Assembly: GCF_025698545.1 (NCBI RefSeq) | Contig: NC_068575.1 | Location: 61,017,980-61,081,979 of the forward strand | Direction: 5' to 3' | DNA: 64,000 bases | DNA from: Gossypium raimondii | Lineage: Eukaryota > Streptophyta > Magnoliopsida > Malvales > Malvaceae | Shown: positions 11,648 through 23,930 of the stretch, one piece after another | How the letters are laid out: every line of letters starts with the position of its first letter | Position numbering within the stretch: position 1 is the stretch's first letter | Notes under the pieces: generated by a model | Databases searched by the model: none | The model's input: only the letters and a program-made list of their open reading frames with translations | What the model was told of the DNA's origin: nothing | Position numbers and translations under genes: made by a program

Positions 11648-14600
11648 CTAGCACCTGATCTCATATGAACCAGCCTTTGTAATATAGCGAACCCATTCAA
11701 CTGTGTTATACCCACTCTTTTCCCAGACCTGCAAAATAATTATTAAGTCAATACAGCAACTTTCACCTGAAGGAATCACTTGTCAGAATATATAAATATG
11801 CTTACCTTAAGAAACCGGACACGTAAGCCAGAGGCTGTAAACATTGGAACCTGAGAGGAAATTGCAAATAAGTTACATATATGTACTTCACTTGTCTGAA
11901 AAGGCAAATATATCCCCTGTTTTAGTCACTCAAAACCGATGTTTCTCATTTTCATGAAATGTAATTAACAAAATAGGACCATGACTCTTCCTTTTATATC
12001 CATTGATCATCCAATTATTCCAAGTCCCCCCCACCCCCATCAAATTTCAAATTTTCTGTTAATCTAGCATACACGGCAGTTCAACAATCCTTAAGAGGGC
12101 AAGTACGGAAATCTAAAGTAATATAATGAAACTTGAAGAATAATTCAAGAATAGCAATACGTTTTCTATACTTTAGAAAAGATATACAGAGCAAAATAAT
12201 TCAACATATTTAAGCAGTAAAATGGTAATCAATTTGGGCACCTGAAATTCCATCTGAATTGGAGGCCTTGTCCATGACTTCTTTTCTGCCATCGTGGAAA
12301 TTAACTCCACTTCTGCGCTCAAGGTTGGTTCTGTTTGTCCAGGGAATTTTCTTATCCTAAAACATTAGATAAATATAACACTGAGCAATTGCAGAAGTCA
12401 ACCTAGAGATAAAGCATAAGTACAGTGAAAACTACCGAGAACCAGATGGCTGCAGTTAGGGCTGCACCACAAAGGAACCATTTTGGCTGGTCCACTTTAT
12501 GTGAGACGAAAAGCAGGCAGCCAGAGTTTCAACATAAAAATGGAATAAAGAAGATGCATATATATTAACAAATAAATACACTTACTTCCAAACCAAGCAA
12601 TCAATAGCAGCTTGGTACTTTGCTCGACCTGATGTTACTTGGAAACTTGTTTTAGCTGTCTGTTTTGGAACAGGAATTTTGATGACAACTCCAAGAGCAA
12701 ACATCTTTGCTCCAAAGACACTTTTAACCTGAAATATTAATATAAATAAGCCAATTTCAGATCCATCAGCTTTCAAATATGGCCAATTCCAGAATATATG
12801 ATTACAAACCTTAACATTTACTTCCATTCGTGTTCGACCAAGCTCCTTGATTGTTGGCAATACCCGGAAAGGAAGATTAACTCCCTCAGTGATTCGGTAC
12901 CTATGCAATCATCAAACATCAAGTCAAGAAGAACATTAATCAAGCATTTATAAAAGAATTATGTACTGTCAAAACATAAAAAACTGAGACCATTATCAAC
13001 ATTTGGTATTCACTTTCAAAATATATATCCAGATTTCTAGGTTCAAGGCATCTACCATGAACTTGAAACACGATAAATAAGGGAGAAGATTTCTAAGCTT
13101 ACTTCATTAGTTCAAATTCACCATCAGGTGGTACAAAACTAACAGTCTTTTCTGAGTTGAATCTTGTAAGATTTACACACTGATGGAAAGTAACATCGTC
13201 CAGCTCAATTGTCTTGCCACTGCAATAAGTAGCCTTGTAAGAGATAGGAATTATAGAGCTCAACTTGCATGCTAGAGTCAAAAGTTGACTTCATGGCAAT
13301 GAGAGCAGTACATATAACTAGAGTGTATAAAAGTTTACAAATTAGGCAGTTTAATATGAAACCCTTTAGAAAGTTACGTGAAGAATCAAAATTCAATCAT
13401 AAAAACTGCACCAATGACAAGAAAGTAACCAAGAGGATGATATATGAAGAAGGCAGAGAATAATAGAGTGCAGGAAATTAGAAGCCACCTTTTAGGAGGA
13501 CGGGATTTAAGTTGTGATTCTTTCTCAAGCCCAATTTTATCATTCAAGCCCAATTTCAGATCAGGCATTCCAGAAAGGAAGCACTTCATAAGAATCTTTC
13601 CCGTAACATCACAACGCAAAACACTGCCTGCAATCACCAAATGGTTTATGTTATACAAAGCATACATCAACAGAAACAATTTCCACAACCAGCACCAACC
13701 TTTTGAAGACATTAGTAGGTTTACACTTTCCACAATGTCCAGAAACACCTGAAACAAACAAATTTTAATACCATTGAACAGCACCATTCAATAGAGAAAG
13801 GCATTTGACAGAACCTAGAAGAAAGATAACCTCATTCTTTTTATAAACAAGTCCCTCTCTTCGCCAGCCAACAGCACCAGTGACTTGTAAAGTTGCATTT
13901 GGAACAGGCTTATCTGAAGGCTAATGATTTATTCCAAATGGTAATTGAAAATGGTTAATTACAATGCAACTTTACATAAAAATAAAAGCACAAATTAAAC
14001 CTACATATGCTGTTTGAGCATTGCCTACACACATCAATCCTCAAATAAAATAATTTGTAATACGCAAAATACAACTTGCCTTGGATGAAAATGGGGACCG
14101 AACTCCTTCCTGAGTAATGTAAAGCTTTAAAATTTCAGGAGAAAGATTTTGTGGGTAGCCAAAGTCCATGATCTCTGCAATGATAATGGAGGAATCAAAT
14201 GCCTATGTTATTTAATTTTCTGTTGTTGTTTTCTTACCGGCAAGAGTCTAAAAGCAATATTCATAATTTCTGCAGCTACAACTAATAATAATACTAGTCA
14301 ACCTAAGCTTCTTATAACAATCCATGACACCAAGAGTCAAGAATAATAGCTAACCAGCAAATGCAAAATAAAGCACTACAATAGAACATCATCATTCAAG
14401 CCAAAAGAAACAGTGTCCAAACATGCTACAAACCAAGTAAGACAATGCACATTGAAGGATAAATATTCAACTGTCACTGAATACATACCATCCAACAATT
14501 CATAAATCAGAACAAAATTATTACGAATAGCATCTTCATCAAAAGCGCCACCAAAATATGATTTAAACAAAGCAACAGCCTGCAAAAAAGGAGCAGAAAC

Positions 14601-15146
14601 GCAAGCATCAATTATGACAGAAAAAGAATTGCACATATTTTTTTTTCTAGTGGAATATGAGGCAAACCTCAGTATATTAAACATAAAGAACTACAAATGA
14701 CTACCTCAACGACAAACTTGAAAGCACAAGCTACATTAGCATTACTGCTGACAACAATTACGATGTATACGTTGCTGATTCTCATGTAAAAGAAAGAGCA
14801 ACCTCCAATCTGTCTGACAGGACAAGTTCCGAGTTCTTTTGTTTGCATAATGTGCATCCGGAAGGCATCCACCATGTTTCCCCTAAATGAAAAAAATTAT
14901 ACAAATAAAAAATTTCAGCGAAGCTTCATTATTTCACGAAGGGGGAATAAAAAAAACCTAGCCATTCGGAGAAACCTGGATTCACTCTCAGCGAAACTAA
15001 TTGTATTTGTAAAAAATTAATAGTAGCTGGCCTTGAACTGAAATGAAGAACGCAGATAATTACCCGACATCGTCTCGGTAGAGACGATTGATGAGGACAT
15101 CGCCGCGAAGATTCAAGAAGTAGATGGCAGAAGCGGCCACCGGCAT
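11648..15146 (-). CDS. AP2M: AP-2 complex subunit mu (clathrin adaptor medium chain)
   Basis: Medium chain of the AP-2 adaptor, which selects tyrosine-motif cargo for clathrin-mediated endocytosis at the plasma membrane. Thirteen coding exons: 15146-15064, 14882-14705, 14579-14489, 14174-14080, 13920-13831, 13748-13700, 13627-13489, 13219-13103, 12900-12810, 12728-12586, 12356-12242, 11850-11806, 11728-11648. They join without a break to 1,317 nt, 438 residues, the length of Arabidopsis AP2M. It starts [19 protein letters not shown] (longin-type domain, about residues 1-140). The mu-homology domain fills the second half ([20 protein letters not shown]; ends AGSYEIRC). All introns are GT-AG except intron 4, whose donor reads AAG/GCAAGT. 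No sign of decay. The neighbouring tRNA and NAC genes lie upstream on the same strand but are independent. Confidence 0.97.
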
Positions 15147-16559
15147 CTTCGATCCAGTGGGTCGCGTCACACGTTTAATGAATTGAAATCAATAGGTGAA
15201 ATGACTGGATCGGAGGTTGCTAAGACCGGCGACGTGCCCAGATCTGGCGAAAAAGAGGAATTTCGTGTTCGATTTTTGGTTTGGTGATCAAAGTCTCGGT
15301 GAAGAAGATAATTTTCAAAAAGGACAAAAAATTAAAAGAACTTTAGTATTGTTCGCTGTTGGACTTGGAAGGAAACAAGGGTCAGGTCAGAGGGACATTT
15401 CTGTCTTTTCAAATATTTAGAAAAGTAGCTAGATTACCGGAAAAAATAATAATACGAGTAATTTAGTAAAAAATGAATTTTACTTTGGTTAAAAACATGC
15501 CAAATTCACTTCCCGCTTTATAAATTTAGAATTTAGTTTATATATTTTTATTTTGGTTCAATTATTAGTGTCACATTTTAAAATAAGTTGTAATCATATA
15601 ATTAAAAATATGATATTGTAATAAATTTAAATTTAACAAAATAAATTTAATTATATTAACAGTTGGACCTAAATTTTAGAATTTGAAAAATAAAGAGATT
15701 TAAATTCTTAAAAATAACAATATAGAGACTAAATTTCAAATTTTCAATGAGTATAAAGACTTATAACACATTTTAACATTTTACTTGTCCTGCATAACTT
15801 AGTAAGGGAAACCGGAAATTAATTCATGGAACTTGTTATACCAAAATAGTAGTTAATATTTGGTTAGCTATTGTCATGTTACGTTCGTAGTCATTAGAAG
15901 AAAGAAAAATTTGTTAGTCAATTATTACAGGTTTTGGACCTTACGGGTTCTTTTGGATGAGCACTTATCTTCAATACGGCGCATTTAGTCTTTTTTATCT
16001 CACACTGTAAAACCGCTACAATATCTAATTTTACCGACACTGTTATTTTTACACTAATCACAACTAAGAAAAAATGATGTAATTCAAAATGAAGGGTTGG
16101 AATTTCCATGATTATTCTCCTGCATTCTTTTTTTACCTGGAAATATCGTACTTTCATTCAAGAATCCTAATTGATTTAAGCGTAACACCCTTTTATTCAT
16201 TGTTTCCTTGCAGGGCGAATAACCTAACAATTATTTCATTAGTAATCTCAATAAAACAGAAACAACATTACAAGTAGGGTCCAATTCAAAAGATACAAAT
16301 AAATATCATGTGTGTACAAGAACGATAGATTATCAAATATATTTTAATATTTATCCTAATAAAAATATCACCCCCACCCTAAACTCATTACTCAACTGCT
16401 TTAGGTTTTATTTGGTGGCTATTTTGCTTTTTTAATTTGACAAAAATTGCTGTGAAATGATTTTATTGGTATAAATGTGACTCAATTGAGCTTTGGCTTA
16501 GAAGCTCCAATCTGATTGGAAATTTTATACTACATGTCTTATAAAATAGCCCAAAATTG
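15147..16559. other. AP2M upstream region and AT-rich spacer
   Basis: The first few hundred bases above the AP2M start are the likely leader and promoter; no clear TATA box was picked out. The rest is AT-rich spacer with decayed repeat text (15,480-15,800 resembles the first 180 bases of the window). Open frames here are short and unsupported. Confidence 0.5.
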
Positions 16560-16578
16560 AAAAAAAAAAAAAAAAAAA
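16560..16578 (-). terminator. Pol III terminator of tRNA-Cys
   Basis: A run of 19 T on the minus strand starts 14 bases after the tRNA 3' end, far more than the four or more T that RNA polymerase III needs to stop. Confidence 0.75.
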
Positions 16579-16592
16579 CACCCTAGGGGAGC

Positions 16593-16664
16593 AGGGCCCA
16601 ACCGGATTCGAACCGGTGACCACTTGATCTGCAGTCAAATGCTCTACCACTGAGCTATGGACCC
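16593..16664 (-). tRNA. tRNA-Cys(GCA): tRNA-Cys (anticodon GCA)
   Basis: A 72-nt cloverleaf on the minus strand. The acceptor stem GGGTCCA pairs with TGGGCCC (one G-T pair). The A box is TAGCTCAGTGG, the anticodon loop reads TTGACTGCAGATCAA with GCA in the anticodon place, and the B box is GGTTCGAATCC. There is no intron and CCA is not encoded, as expected for a nuclear gene. All stems are intact, so it is probably functional. Confidence 0.95.
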
Positions 16665-16854
16665 TGTCAACTTAAAAGTTAAACAAAAACTAGATATAAA
16701 ATATTCATTTTTAAGTTTATTTGGTTCAAACACAAACCAAAAACTACCATTAAGAAAAAGAATCGTCTTAGAGATCCCTCCTAATAAAATTTAAACAAAC
16801 TAGGTATTTTTATTCATTAATGGTATATACCAGTCTGTCCATAATATATAGCCT

Positions 16855-18366
16855 TCATTGCCATAGAATGTCATTTGCATGTCCCGAATAAGGCGACATG
16901 CATCCTATACGACCGAGATCATCAAAATGCTCGCTTTCCCCGAAATTCGAGTACGGACTTTGGTTTAAGCTTGGGAACCCATACTGTGGGAAGTACTGAG
17001 CTGCTGATTCACATATTTGTGGATAATCCTGCAATTAAGTCCATGTACAAATGGTTAGGCAAAACATAAAGAAACTTGAATCTTCAAGTTCCATTTTTCT
17101 TCAGGACAAGTTATATGTACACCTTTGAAGAATCAAAAACTACATCAGGTGAGGCCCAAAAGCTGGCAGGATCGGTATCGACGGAATGACGGGTCTCGTT
17201 GTTAGGGTAACTTGTTTGGCACGAAATGGTGCTTAAATGCTCGTTACAGTTCCTTGTGATGGAAGTAAGCTCCACATTTGTTGAACTGCTTCCTATACTC
17301 ATTTCCTTTGGCTTTCCATCATTCCTTTTCACAACACGGCACAAGGCGAAAGCACTTGATCCAAGAGAAGGCTCATCGGACAGCCGGTACTCGTGCATAG
17401 CCCAATCGGTTCGATCACCTAAAGGTGCACGCCCTCGGTAGAAAACCAGGGTCTTACGATAGCCGGTCACGGCAGGTTGACACACCACTTTCCTGTCTTT
17501 CCCTGTTGCTTTCCAATAGCCAGCTTTGGTGGCTCGATTCGTTCTCGAGCCATTCGGGTACTTTCGATCCCTTGGACAAAAAAAGAACCACTCCATATCT
17601 CGTTTCGGAAGGAAAGACTTCTCTGCAAAAGCAATTCATTTTTTTTAGATTTTCCATCAAACTTGTGAAAATGAAAGTGAAACACGAGAAGACAAATCAG
17701 AGGATTCAATTGGTCGACTCAGTGCTATTTTTCTTTATGTGCAAAATTTGTTTCATTGGAAAATAAAAGACACGTGGTTGAAGTTTGAATAGGTTCTTCG
17801 CAGTAGGTCCTAACGTCCCATGTGAATAAAGGAACTGTTCTAACAAAAAAAAGAGGTTAATATAACTTTTAGACCCTGAAGTTAACAATTATATTCACTT
17901 TGGTACCTGAATTTGGCAACTAAGTCCATTTTGATCGCTGAACTTGGGAAATGTAAAAGTTTGATGGAATCCAAGTTTAGGGACCAAAATAGACTTATTT
18001 CCAAGTTTATATGCCAAAGTGAACATAATTTTCAAGTTCAGGGACTAAAATTTATACTAACCAAAAAAGCCAAAACTACCCAAAACAAACACAAACATGA
18101 ACATGAAACTTGATAATCTTCAAGAGAACCAACTTTTTTAATGCTATATTTCTTCAAATTTCGATTACGAAGGTTTAAAAAAGAACAAAAAAACATAAAG
18201 AAAAAGTACCTGGCAACTCCCAAGGATCAAACTTGTACAAATCGAGGACGGGGATGACTTCAAGTTCAATTTCAAGCCCTTCATTTTTTCTTTTCAGGTA
18301 ATACCCTACCAACTCTTCATCTGTGGGATGGAACCGAAAACCTGGTGGCAATAATGCTCCTTCCAT
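16855..18366 (-). CDS. NAC domain transcription factor (ANAC071/096-like)
   Basis: Plant-specific DNA-binding transcription factor. Three exons: 18366-18210, 17622-17123, 17028-16855; they join to 831 nt, 276 residues. The NAC domain begins [19 protein letters not shown] (residue 6) and continues through [66 protein letters not shown] and MHEYRL; all five subdomains A-E are intact. Exon junctions fall where NAC genes usually have them. The C-terminal third is low in recognisable motifs and ends ANDILWQ. The combination [23 protein letters not shown] resembles ANAC071/ANAC096; these act in wound or tissue-reunion and stress responses, but the role here is inference. Intron 1 (18209-17623) contains a MITE-like inverted repeat. 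Confidence 0.93.
17855..18062. mobile_element. MITE-like inverted repeat in NAC intron 1
   Basis: About 208 bp. The left arm starts GGTTAATATAACTTTTAG; the right arm read backwards starts GGTTAGTATAAATTTTAG. The similarity continues inward for roughly 80 bases (TTCACTTTGG, CATTTTG versus CTATTTTGG). Nothing is encoded. Target-site duplication is not clear because both flanks are A-rich. It does not disturb the splice sites. Confidence 0.65.
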
Positions 18367-20465
18367 TTTATCTGCTACCAGAGGTTTTAGAATTTAAAGG
18401 GAATAAATTAATTGATTCAAAAAAAAAAAAAACTAGCAATTAGAGCAGAAAGTTATGGACTTTGCTGCTAAATGCCATGGCTGTATCAGTTGATGAAAAT
18501 CTGGGAAAACCCAAAAGTAAAAGCTTAATGGAAGAATCATTGCTGGAAAATTAATTGTACCCTAAAAGGCAAATTTATGTCTTTCCTTGAAATTAAGCAA
18601 ATCTTTTGAGAATGAACTAAGCTAGGCAGCAAAGAATTTGAGTAGACTAATAGTAGAGGCGGGGGTGTCTGAGTCTGAACTCTGAAATATAATGCTTAAA
18701 TTAGTTAGACAAGGCATTGAGTTCCGAGAGATTTGCTTGTCTGAAAATTTCACGGGCTTGACCCCACTTACCTGACTTAGTTTTCAAGAAAATTACTGTA
18801 ATGCACGCACACTAATCGATAATTTTTGTGATTCGAATTCATGTGGTGAACATGAAAATAAATAATTTTACCGGGATGATGAAAGAAACCTCTATAATAG
18901 TGGTATTTTGTCCCTTTTATTAAGAAGTTGAGTAAATTAATTTATATACGTTATACTAAAAAATAAATTGATCATTTTGTTAAATGTTTTATTTATTTTA
19001 TTGTTAAAATTTAATCTTTATACATCAATATAATAAACATGTGATAAGTCACGTATCATTATTTAATTACCTCGTTAAATAGATAAATTTTAATAATACA
19101 AATAAATAAATTTTAACTAAGTTAATAAAAAATTATTTATTGAATAGAAGATACATATTACAATATGTCTCTTATTATTTTTAGGGTTTGTGATTTGATT
19201 GGGTAAAATAAATTTGTGGGGTACATGATTCAACAACACGTACAGATCTCTTAATTTTATAGCTAGAAAAGAAATGCAAATAGCTTGTTATAAACGATAA
19301 TAAACGTTACAATGATGTAAACTTTACATGGAAAGGGGGGAACTATGGAAGATTTTATTGTAATCTTTTGTCGACATCCAATTTAATTTCCAAACCACCT
19401 TTATCTCAACACTTTATCGAAAAAGGTGCAGTTTTTCCGATGATTGATTTAACGAATTTAGGTTTTTCCCTGGTCACGTCATTTTAGGGCATGCTATATA
19501 TATATTTTTTATTTGTATCGATCGAGTTTTAATTTAGTTGGTATTTGTATTGCTATTAATACGGAGAATGTAAGTTTAAATAAGTTGAAACATATTATCA
19601 TCTGCTATGAATAATTCTAAATATTGTATCAAAATATAAAAATTAAAAATCGTGATAATACTCTTATATGAGAAGAAGCAAAGAGAAAATATCCCAACTC
19701 CAAAAAGAAATTGTTATATTGAGTCAAACAAGTTTGAATGTGCATTTTTATATTTTAAGTTCATAAAGTTAAAGATAATTATATAGCACAAACCCAGTTA
19801 ATAAAATGATAAATATTAAAAACCTAAGATAATATATTATAAATAAATTTCATTTATGAATCCTCTTCATTATCTCTATTTTTTTATAAAAATAACACTA
19901 TTTAAATTTAATGATTCAACATCTCTTTAGATTTATTCACATAATATCAAACCGCACCGACCATCTCTCCAAACTCCTTATCAAATATTCATTTAATTTT
20001 ACAATATATATTATTATTTTCTCTTATTATGTGAGCTGAAACAAGAAAAATAATTACCCTTGTAGATAATAATTGTATGAATAATATTATATGTGCACTG
20101 ATTAATAACATAATATCTCATAATTGAAGAAAATAAAGATTCATAATTAAATATTAATTATAATTATTTTTAGAGTTTAAAGTTTAAGACTTAAATTTAA
20201 ACTTTTGTATGCTTAATAATTATATTTAAATAAACTTTTAATATTATATTTTTCTTTTGTTTTATTTGGAGATGAAATGATAGAGTATTGTTATTCATTG
20301 ATATTGCATGGCATTAAAAGTGCACCAAATATTATACTACAATTGTGAAGTGAAAATTTAGTATCATTTTATGTATCTTTTTAGGATTTACTAATTTATA
20401 TATTTGTTAGTTCTAAAGGATTTATAAAAAAGAGATTTATCATATTATAGTTATTATAGTCGTTG

Positions 20466-20620
20466 AACCCCATGTGATGGTCCAATGGTTAAGAATGTTC
20501 ATCGTTCTCGGTGTGGCCTAGATTTGAGTCACGCTAGTTGCGTGGTGGCGAGAAACATGGACACAATGGCCCATTTATCTGTTGTAGAAAATAGAATCTT
20601 TTGCACTAGTTCTTTAAATA
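20466..20620 (+). repeat. SINE-like tRNA-related fragment
   Basis: TGGTCCAATGGTTAAG resembles a Pol III A box and GATTTGAGTC, about 45 bases later, resembles a B box, the spacing of tRNA-derived plant SINEs. No clear tail or target-site duplication. Similar two-box fragments are at 28,855 and its copy at 31,096, and at 63,135. Confidence 0.35.
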
Positions 20621-22068
20621 CAACATGATCAATCACATTATGTGTAGAAATTTCTACCTACCAAAACAAGAAAGAAATTTATTTCTTGTAAATTTACATA
20701 TTAATGAATCTCCCATGATTTGTACAATTTAAAATGCGTATCCCCTTTTGAAGAAAAACATCAATAAGGAAAAAGTTTTGCGCTAATCAAATGTATCTTA
20801 CAACTTTTGTAAAATGAGGAAGCTTGGTCAATTGAATATGTTCTTAGAGATGAAAACATGGAAGTTGATAGTATTACCAAGCTGGCTTTTAGTAAGGAGA
20901 AGGCCTTATAGTTACATGAAACCTCCTTAATTTTGATGTCTTTCTAATATTTTGTAATGTTATTTATTTTCACAAAAAAGAAAAGAAAAAATATGTAAAA
21001 TTATATGTTTCAGATCTAAATACATATATTCTCAACGTAGAAGGCATGTTTGATAAACTGAAAAAAATTTGACTTTTGGTATTGAATTTTATATTATAAA
21101 ATTGTTTGATATATTAGTAAAATTAAGCATGGAATATAGTTATTTTGTTGGTAATAGTAAGTCGTGATTTCTAAAAATTTATTATTTTATAATTTTAATC
21201 TTATTAATACGATGTTTTTATTTTATTTTGAAGATCTCGACATTTGTTAATATATATTTATGTTCAAGCTGGTGATTGCCCCTCTCAACAGTCATCTCCA
21301 AGATTCAAACTTAGGTCTTCCCTTTGGGAGTACAATGCACCTTACCATTGCATTATTTAACCACTTGTTGTTATAGTGTTCGGTGTTATTAAGATATAAT
21401 ATTGTAAATTTGCAATACATTAACAAGTAGCCTAAATTACATTTTATATCCAAGATAACTTCAAGGTTACATGTGTGTGTTAATAATCCTATTAATTAAT
21501 TGGTATTGTTCCATAAAATTTTATATATTATTCTAAACGTTGCGTTTAAAGTTTTATTAAAAAAATCATCGGAGCACGAAAAAGAAAATAACTTGCGGAT
21601 AATAAATTACCAGTTCGTCTTTGCTTGTCTTCTGCTAACTTGGTCGACTTTGCTGCTTAGCCCTTAATTGACCTCAAAAGTAAAAAAAATCAACCTCCCA
21701 TGCATATAGAGAGAGAGAGAGGTCGAAACTTGTTGAATGATGACTAAAAGAAAATGAATAATCCCAATATGTTGTAGTTATTATCATAAGGCCTTCCATT
21801 AATATCTATATAGAGAGAGAGAGGTCGAAAATTCATAAAGTTGATTATGATTTGACGGCTCAAAAAGATTTTAAAACATGAAAAGACTACGCACATTGAC
21901 GCACAACTAATCGAGGTTTGATTTGTGTTTTAAAAAATTCTACCTCAAAAAAAGAACTTTCAAAATCACCTATGTTTTTTTATGTCTTACTTTCATTTTA
22001 GGGTTAATATATATTAACAAAATACGTGACTCATCAAAGCTTGGCAACTTTTGAGTATAATGTTGAGG

Positions 22069-22183
22069 TACATTTCGTTTCTAGTCATAAATCATTTGTT
22101 TCAATTCAAATTTTAACACGGGTTAATTGTTTTGATGCGTTTTAATCTATTTTAATTGAGTAATACGAGATGTTGATTTTTTA
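22069..22183. repeat. Imperfect direct repeat, left copy
   Basis: Shares TACATTTCGTT, CTAGTCATAAATCA, TTTTAATCTATTTTAATT and TAATACGAGATGTTGAT in the same order with 22454-22592. The 270 bases between the copies have no recognisable content. It could be the decayed ends of one small element, or a local duplication. Confidence 0.6.
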
Positions 22184-22453
22184 ATTCTTTTATAATTATA
22201 TTAAAATATTTAATACACTGTGAGTGAGTGGAGCTTTTAGACTCTATGAATAGGGTTAGGGGTTGACAAATGCCATGTAGGGGTATAATAAAATATTAAA
22301 AATAAATAAAGATTTAAAAGAAAGATATGTGGCAATTTTTAAAACAAAAATAATAATATTAATGCACCAAATACTAACCCTTTAAATTATATAATTGAGA
22401 TGGTGTTGACGTTGGTGTTATTAAGTCCGTCACCTTTATAATCGTATCAAATT

Positions 22454-22592
22454 ATACATTTCGTTCTAGTCATAAATCAAAATTATTAAGTGTTTTTTGT
22501 TTTGTTTCAATTAGAATTTCAACATGTTTTAATTGTTTGGATGTGTTTTAATCTATTTTAATTTCAGTAATACGAGATGTTGATGTTTTAAG
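22454..22592. repeat. Imperfect direct repeat, right copy
   Basis: Partner of 22069-22183, with a short extra stretch (AAATTATTAAGTG) after the shared TCATAAATCA word. Confidence 0.6.
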
Positions 22593-22958
22593 TTGATATT
22601 TATTTTTTTGTTTTGGGGTTGAAAATATCCTACTAAATCAAAATTGAATTAAATAATTTTAAATATTTTATTAAATTTAATTATAAATATATATAAATAT
22701 TAACATAAATGATATATTATTAATTTTAAAATGGTAAAATGGACTATTTGATTGGCCAGGAGTTATGCTAAGCTCAATAAAAGGTTTAAATTTTGACTCA
22801 AAACTTAACCAATTTAAATTTGAGATAAAATTAAACTCATTTCGCTATTAAAAATAAGAATAATATCAAATTTTGGAAATTAATGAATTTCTTCAATTAT
22901 TGAGAATTGAGTATCTTGATTTAAAGATTAATTTGATAATATGACAAACTATTGAAAT

Positions 22959-23376
22959 TAGAGGTGCTTATGGGTCGGGCCAAGTCGGGCCCATAAAAAA
23001 TTTCGGCCCATGTCCTAGGTCTGGGCTCAGCCCGACCTGAAATATGGGCCTAAAATTTTGTCCATGCCAGGCCTGGGAAAAATTCCTAAGCTCGAGCCTG
23101 GCCCGGCTCGGCCCATTTTTTAAATAAATACTAAAAATTTATTTTAAAAAAATAAAAATATTTTAAAATTAAAAAAATAAAATATATATTTATTATATAT
23201 TCGGGCCGGGTCCGGGCCAAAAAAGTGGTGCCCGAGGCCTGGCCCGTTTTCTAAACGGGCCTCATTTTTTGTACAAACTTATATTTCGGGCCTATATTCT
23301 TACCCGAACCCTCCCATATTTCGGGCGGGCCATTAGGCCGGGCCGAGCCTGGCCACCTGGCCCATGATGACCTCTA
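22959..23376. mobile_element. hAT-type MITE, copy 2
   Basis: A 418-bp relative of the element at 8975-9347. The ends are TAGAGGTGCTTATGGGTC and, from the other side, TAGAGGTCATCATGGGCC. It is flanked by 8-bp direct repeats with one mismatch, ATTGAAAT (22951-22958) and ATTGGAAT (23377-23384). It shares the GC-rich arms and the central TATTTATTATATATTCGGGC text with copy 1. The imperfect duplication and ends suggest an older insertion. Confidence 0.85.
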
Positions 23377-23465
23377 ATTGGAATCAATAAAAAATACACG
23401 TTGTCTTGTCTTGTACTTATTTGGGGACATTTAGGAAGATAGATGAAAGAGACCCCATCTCCAAT

Positions 23466-23927
23466 TTATGCAAATAAGACGATTAACACGTCAAATGTTT
23501 TTGACATCGACATCTCTTTAAAAATTTGCACCTCATTGCAATATAAACTTGAAAGTTTAGTCATATAGTAAGTAACTTTGTTATGGCCTCTTGAAATATG
23601 TCGAAGATGAACTCTCCAATCACGACCTAAGAATTGGTGAATTAGACACAACTTCGACATCCTACTATTTGTAGCACCACTTGTTAGAATAGCTTCAACT
23701 ATCAAAGCATTACCACACTCCACCTCTACTCGTCTAAAACCAAAATCCCAAGTTATCTTTAGACCTTCAAAAATAGCTTTAGTCTCAATCTTAAACATCG
23801 ATTCCTCCCCAGTTGGCATAATGAATCCACTAATCCATCTAGCACAATGATCTCGGAACACCCCTCCAATCGAAGCAGAGCCATTAGGAACTGAAACTAC
23901 ACCATCAGTGTTGAGTTTTATCCACCC
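23466..23927 (-). pseudogene. LINE RNase H-like (RVT_3) domain fragment
   Basis: On the minus strand an open stretch reads WIKLNTDG near its start, GGVFRDHCARW, then IETKAIFEGLKITW and CGNALIVEAI, the usual order of the RNase H-like domain at the end of plant non-LTR retrotransposon polyproteins (RVT_3). The catalytic Asp of NTDG and the Glu of IETKA are present. A stop codon lies just before the domain (23928-23930) and no reverse transcriptase is found upstream, so this is a truncated, isolated piece. Its 5' end adjoins AT-rich spacer and its 3' end lies 89 bp from the hAT-type MITE. Confidence 0.8.
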
Positions 23928-23930
23928 TCA

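Larger units (their letters stand above)
18367..22958. other. AT-rich, gene-poor intergenic region
   Basis: The NAC promoter lies at the left end. After that I see no coding sequence. Repeats include a SINE-like tRNA-related fragment (20466-20620), a repeated word ATAGAGAGAGAGAGGTCGAAA at 21,706 and 21,809, and a pair of imperfect direct repeats at 22,069 and 22,454 (listed). Confidence 0.55.
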
